Assembly: GCA_030615705.1 (NCBI GenBank)
Contig: JAUWYT010000071.1
Location: 1 to 7,302, forward strand
DNA length: 7,302 nt
Source of the DNA: Chloroflexota bacterium
GTDB lineage: Bacteria > Chloroflexota > Anaerolineae > VGOG01
Reading direction: 5' to 3'
Under the pieces are notes generated by a model. It saw nothing but the letters and a program-made list of their open reading frames with translations. It was not told the DNA's origin and did not search any database. Shown one piece after another: positions 5,212 to 7,302 of this stretch. Position 1 is the first letter of the stretch. Every line of letters begins with the position of its first letter. The translations under genes and the position numbers were made by a program.

Positions 5212-5739
5212 CTATCTTCCCTTCCTCCTTGCCCTGACAACGCCATAGATGGCCAAGCCCCCTACCAGGATGCCCCCTCCGATAGCGAGCCACTTGACCG
5301 GGAACGCCGGTACTTCCTCCTCTGGCGGTGGGACCTCTTCGGGCGGCGGAGCAGGTGGCGCTGGCGCTGCCGGCAGCTCATAGGTGAACTCCATGAGTGG
5401 TGGCGCTGGCTGGGCCGGCAGATCAAACTCTGCCAGGGGCTCGCCCCACTGCTCATACGGCAGGCCCGTGGGGGTCTCCGGCCCCCAGACAGCTATGCGG
5501 TGGCGGTAGTCTGCCTCCCTCAGCCTGACGACCAGGGTATCTGCCTCGACCGGGGGAACGTGGAAGCCCAAGCAGATCACCTGGCCCACGGTGCGCTCGG
5601 GGATCGTCCAGGCGGCGTAGCCCTCCGTTCCTGTGTGCGGCCACTCGGCTACCGGGACACCCGCCTTTAGCAGGGCCATCCCGAAGCCGAGCGTTTCCGC
5701 TGCGCTGAAAGTGACGGTGACCGCTAGTATCTCAGCCAT
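5212..5739 (-). CDS. C-terminally membrane-anchored protein with Pro/Glu-rich stalk (175 aa)
   Basis: The N-terminal domain (residues 1-105) is strand-rich, beginning MAEILAVTVTFSAAETLGFG, and is not recognised. Residues 108-145 form a Pro/Ala/Glu stalk (PAPPAPPPEEVPPPEEE). A transmembrane helix at about 149-169 (WLAIGGGILVGGLAIYGVV) is followed by the basic tail RARRKGR. There is no N-terminal signal peptide and no LPxTG motif, so this is a tail-anchored layout. ATG 5739 is preferred because GAGGAGAAGAAC precedes it; a start at 5772 would add residues that overlap the upstream gene. It is the last gene of the minus-strand unit. A virion, superinfection or lysis-related surface role is possible but unproven. 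Confidence 0.7.
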   Translation of the reverse strand: MAEILAVTVTFSAAETLGFGMALLKAGVPVAEWPHTGTEGYAAWTIPERTVGQVICLGFHVPPVEADTLVVRLREADYRHRIAVWGPETPTGLPYEQWGEPLAEFDLPAQPAPPLMEFTYELPAAPAPPAPPPEEVPPPEEEVPAFPVKWLAIGGGILVGGLAIYGVVRARRKGR

Positions 5740-5929
5740 GTTCTTCTCCTCGGGGCCCCGGGTGCAGCACAAACCCCGGCCGTATCGTCGGGTCCCAGAT
5801 CCCGTCCCGCTTTATGAAGTCCCTGGGTATCACATAGAGCAGCCAGAGGATCAGCCGGGCGGCGCAGATCCAGCATATGTCCCTCAGCCTGCCACCGTAG
5901 CAGCAGTTGCGTCCTGGTGGGAAGTGCAT
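5732..5929 (-). CDS. Small Cys-containing hydrophobic protein (65 aa)
   Basis: ATG 5929 follows AAAGGAAAAAGACAG, just after the stop of the kelch-like gene. The TGA overlaps the downstream start by 8 bp, and the ribosome binding site of the next gene lies inside this frame. The protein has CCYGGRLRDICWICAARLIL (C9, C10, C19, C22), then a short hydrophobic stretch WLLYVIP and a charged end. The four cysteines could bind metal, and the hydrophobic part may touch the membrane. The family is not recognised. Confidence 0.55.
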   Translation of the reverse strand: MHFPPGRNCCYGGRLRDICWICAARLILWLLYVIPRDFIKRDGIWDPTIRPGFVLHPGPRGEEHG

Positions 5930-5943
5930 CTGTCTTTTTCCTT

Positions 5944-6948
5944 TCAGAGGATCAGAGCGTAGGCGGGGTTCAGGCCCACCATGCCCGCGGGCTCATAGGC
6001 CGGGCCTCCCCACCACTTCTCAGCCGGATTCGGTGGAAAGGCTTGACCGGTCATGCTAGAGCCGAAAATCACCCTGGTGCGCCCGCCACCGATGTCTATA
6101 GAGGCAGCCCGCATGTTGAAATAAACTGAACTCCAGTCTGTGTCTTGCCAGGTAGTCTCCTCTATAAATGAGGGCGTCGCCCAGTCGAGTCTATAGAGGA
6201 CGATCGTATCATAATCTGGGGCAGCCAGGCAGCCAGCAATTATCCCGTAGTCGGGTACGCTGAATACTAGATGCGGCCCACTAGCTGCCCCTGGGGGGAA
6301 GATGTCTCCCAGGTCAGTCCAGGAGTCCCCTGATATGCTATACCAGTGAATCCCACCATTGTCTCGCTCAAAGACCACAATTCGGTCTGTCTGGACTGGG
6401 CATTGGATCGCCGCACCGATGTAGGTTAAGCCTATCGAAGCGGGTGGGGCTGTGAGAACTGTCCACCCGGCGGCGGGATTGGTGATATCCAAGCGGTAAA
6501 GCCAACGGGTGTTTGCCCCTTGAAGCATGTAGAAATACTGTCCTGCTGAACAACCCACAGGACCCCATGCATCTGCCCCTGGAAGATTTGGACATGCCGT
6601 CCAACCATTAGCGTCGATGTCATAAATGTCCGTGAGAACGTATGAGCCTGGCTGCCGCTGACCTGTCGCTATAAGCTTGTTAAGATAACTACCACATGAC
6701 CTGTAATAGTAGAACCGCCCCCGCGCTGTTGGCATCAAAGCAAGCCCGGTCTTCGTCCAGGTGTCGGTGTCGAAATCGTATCTCCAAATCTGTTTGGACT
6801 CGTTGCCAGAACCAGTGCCACCACCCCAGGCATAGGCATATCTCGAGTCTACGCCAAAGGCTACCGCTCGGTGGTAGCCCCTGCCATTGATTGGGGCTGT
6901 ATCGTCCGGCGCATTGTCTGCTATTCGTGGGGGTTGCTGTAAGGGCAT
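5944..6948 (-). CDS. Kelch-like beta-propeller protein, probable tail fibre or virion surface protein
   Basis: The 334-residue chain has repeated beta-propeller blades with the kelch signature of a Gly-rich strand, then YDxxTxxW: IWRYDFDTDTWTKTG, TDIYDIDANGWTACP, WLYRLDITNPAAGWTVL and HWYSISGDSWTDLG. No catalytic motif is visible. Such proteins in late phage regions usually act in fibres or host contact; that role is inferred. There is no signal peptide. ATG 6948 follows AAAGGACTGAAC. The C-terminus, AGMVGLNPAYALIL, is almost the same as that of the gene upstream, and the DNA there is 29/30 identical. Composition is a little less GC-rich than the plus-strand genes. Confidence 0.7.
   Translation of the reverse strand: MPLQQPPRIADNAPDDTAPINGRGYHRAVAFGVDSRYAYAWGGGTGSGNESKQIWRYDFDTDTWTKTGLALMPTARGRFYYYRSCGSYLNKLIATGQRQPGSYVLTDIYDIDANGWTACPNLPGADAWGPVGCSAGQYFYMLQGANTRWLYRLDITNPAAGWTVLTAPPASIGLTYIGAAIQCPVQTDRIVVFERDNGGIHWYSISGDSWTDLGDIFPPGAASGPHLVFSVPDYGIIAGCLAAPDYDTIVLYRLDWATPSFIEETTWQDTDWSSVYFNMRAASIDIGGGRTRVIFGSSMTGQAFPPNPAEKWWGGPAYEPAGMVGLNPAYALIL
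5946..5975 (-). repeat. 30-bp gene-end repeat, copy A
   Basis: This lies at the end of the kelch-like gene and encodes GLNPAYALIL plus the start of the stop codon. It is identical to copy B at 6961-6990 except for one base (C versus A at the twelfth to thirteenth position). Confidence 0.8.
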
Positions 6949-6958
6949 GTTCAGTCCT

Positions 6959-7302
6959 TTAGAGGATCAGAGAGTAGGCGGGGTTCAGGCCACGCATACC
7001 GGCAGGCGCAGCTGGAGTCCCCATGCTCTTGATCGTGCCCGGGGAGCCCTTGTAGGCGACCACATAAACGCCCTCTGTGACCGCCAGGCAATCGTTCTCC
7101 GACATAGCCACCTCGATAAAATTTAGGTTATCGACCTCTGTTCCAATGGTGCCGTCTGCCGCTATTGGAACTGTCCTTGCCCACCCATAGCTTGAGGGGC
7201 CTTGATAAGAGATTAGGTATACATCATCGGCGATATGCTTAAAGCTGTTATCTAAGCCGTTAGAAGGGTCATATTCCCAACTACCCTGGCTGCTGCCAAG
7301 AT
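6959..7302 (-). CDS. C-terminal part of a tail-fibre-like protein (5' end outside window)
   Basis: The minus-strand frame is open from the right edge to TAA at 6959-6961, about 114 residues. It reads SSYGWARTVPIAADGTIGTE and later EGVYVVAYKGSPGTIKSMGT, a strand-rich pattern of repeating blades like other phage beta-propeller or fibre proteins. It ends AGMRGLNPAYSLIL, matching the end of the kelch-like protein. It lies 10 bp upstream of the kelch-like start and is probably co-transcribed with it. The family is not firmly identified because the N-terminus is missing. Confidence 0.65.
   Translation of the reverse strand, partial: LGSSQGSWEYDPSNGLDNSFKHIADDVYLISYQGPSSYGWARTVPIAADGTIGTEVDNLNFIEVAMSENDCLAVTEGVYVVAYKGSPGTIKSMGTPAAPAGMRGLNPAYSLIL
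6961..6990 (-). repeat. 30-bp gene-end repeat, copy B
   Basis: This lies at the end of the upstream tail-like gene and encodes GLNPAYSLIL. It matches copy A at 29 of 30 bases, 1015 bp apart. Both are followed on the minus strand by an AAGGA-type ribosome binding site for the next gene. Confidence 0.8.

Noticed and set aside
5633..6129. Plus-strand frames opposite the minus-strand late genes
   Set aside because: No ribosome binding sites and low-quality composition; the minus strand has coupled genes with good start signals.
1..7302. tRNA, rRNA, insertion sequence or attachment site
   Set aside because: I saw no cloverleaf-like sequence, transposase, integrase or terminal inverted repeats in the window.

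Overview
The window reads as part of a tailed-phage or prophage genome from an uncultured bacterium. The DNA is GC-rich, nearly every gene has an AGGAGG-type ribosome binding site, and genes overlap or abut with almost no spacer. The host cannot be fixed from sequence; an anaerobic, Chloroflexota-like host is only a guess from gene style.

Left arm, plus strand, 1-5184 (early / DNA metabolism). The tail of an unidentified gene runs into a RecT/Bet-type single-strand annealing protein with an extra N-terminal Cys/His module. Next come a small Cys/His protein and a 300-residue putative replication initiator whose middle third contains five matches to the DnaA box TTATNCACA, GGGGCCCC palindromes and a strong G-quadruplex motif. 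I interpret this as a replication origin embedded in the initiator gene, in the manner of lambda O. Downstream are a stand-alone LuxR-type helix-turn-helix protein, a small unknown protein, an orotate-phosphoribosyltransferase-like enzyme, a 48-residue membrane peptide, a minimal family X polymerase-like nucleotidyltransferase, two small unknowns, a zinc-ribbon protein and a ribbon-helix-helix-like protein with a disturbed 5' end.

Right arm, minus strand, 5212-7302 (late / virion or surface). Transcription converges at about 5185-5211, where there is a weak hairpin. Reading leftward from the right edge: the C-terminal part of a tail-fibre-like protein, a kelch-like beta-propeller protein ending in the same 14-residue type of tail, a small Cys-containing hydrophobic protein, and a protein with a Pro/Glu-rich stalk and a C-terminal membrane anchor.

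The left arm can be read as a replication and recombination module (annealing protein, initiator with its own origin, nucleotidyltransferase, nucleotide metabolism) with two or three small DNA-binding regulators. The right arm looks like host-recognition or virion-decoration genes. The most notable points are the intragenic DnaA-box/iteron/G4 origin, the internal start signal in the annealing-protein gene, and the near-identical 30-bp gene ends of the two tail genes.
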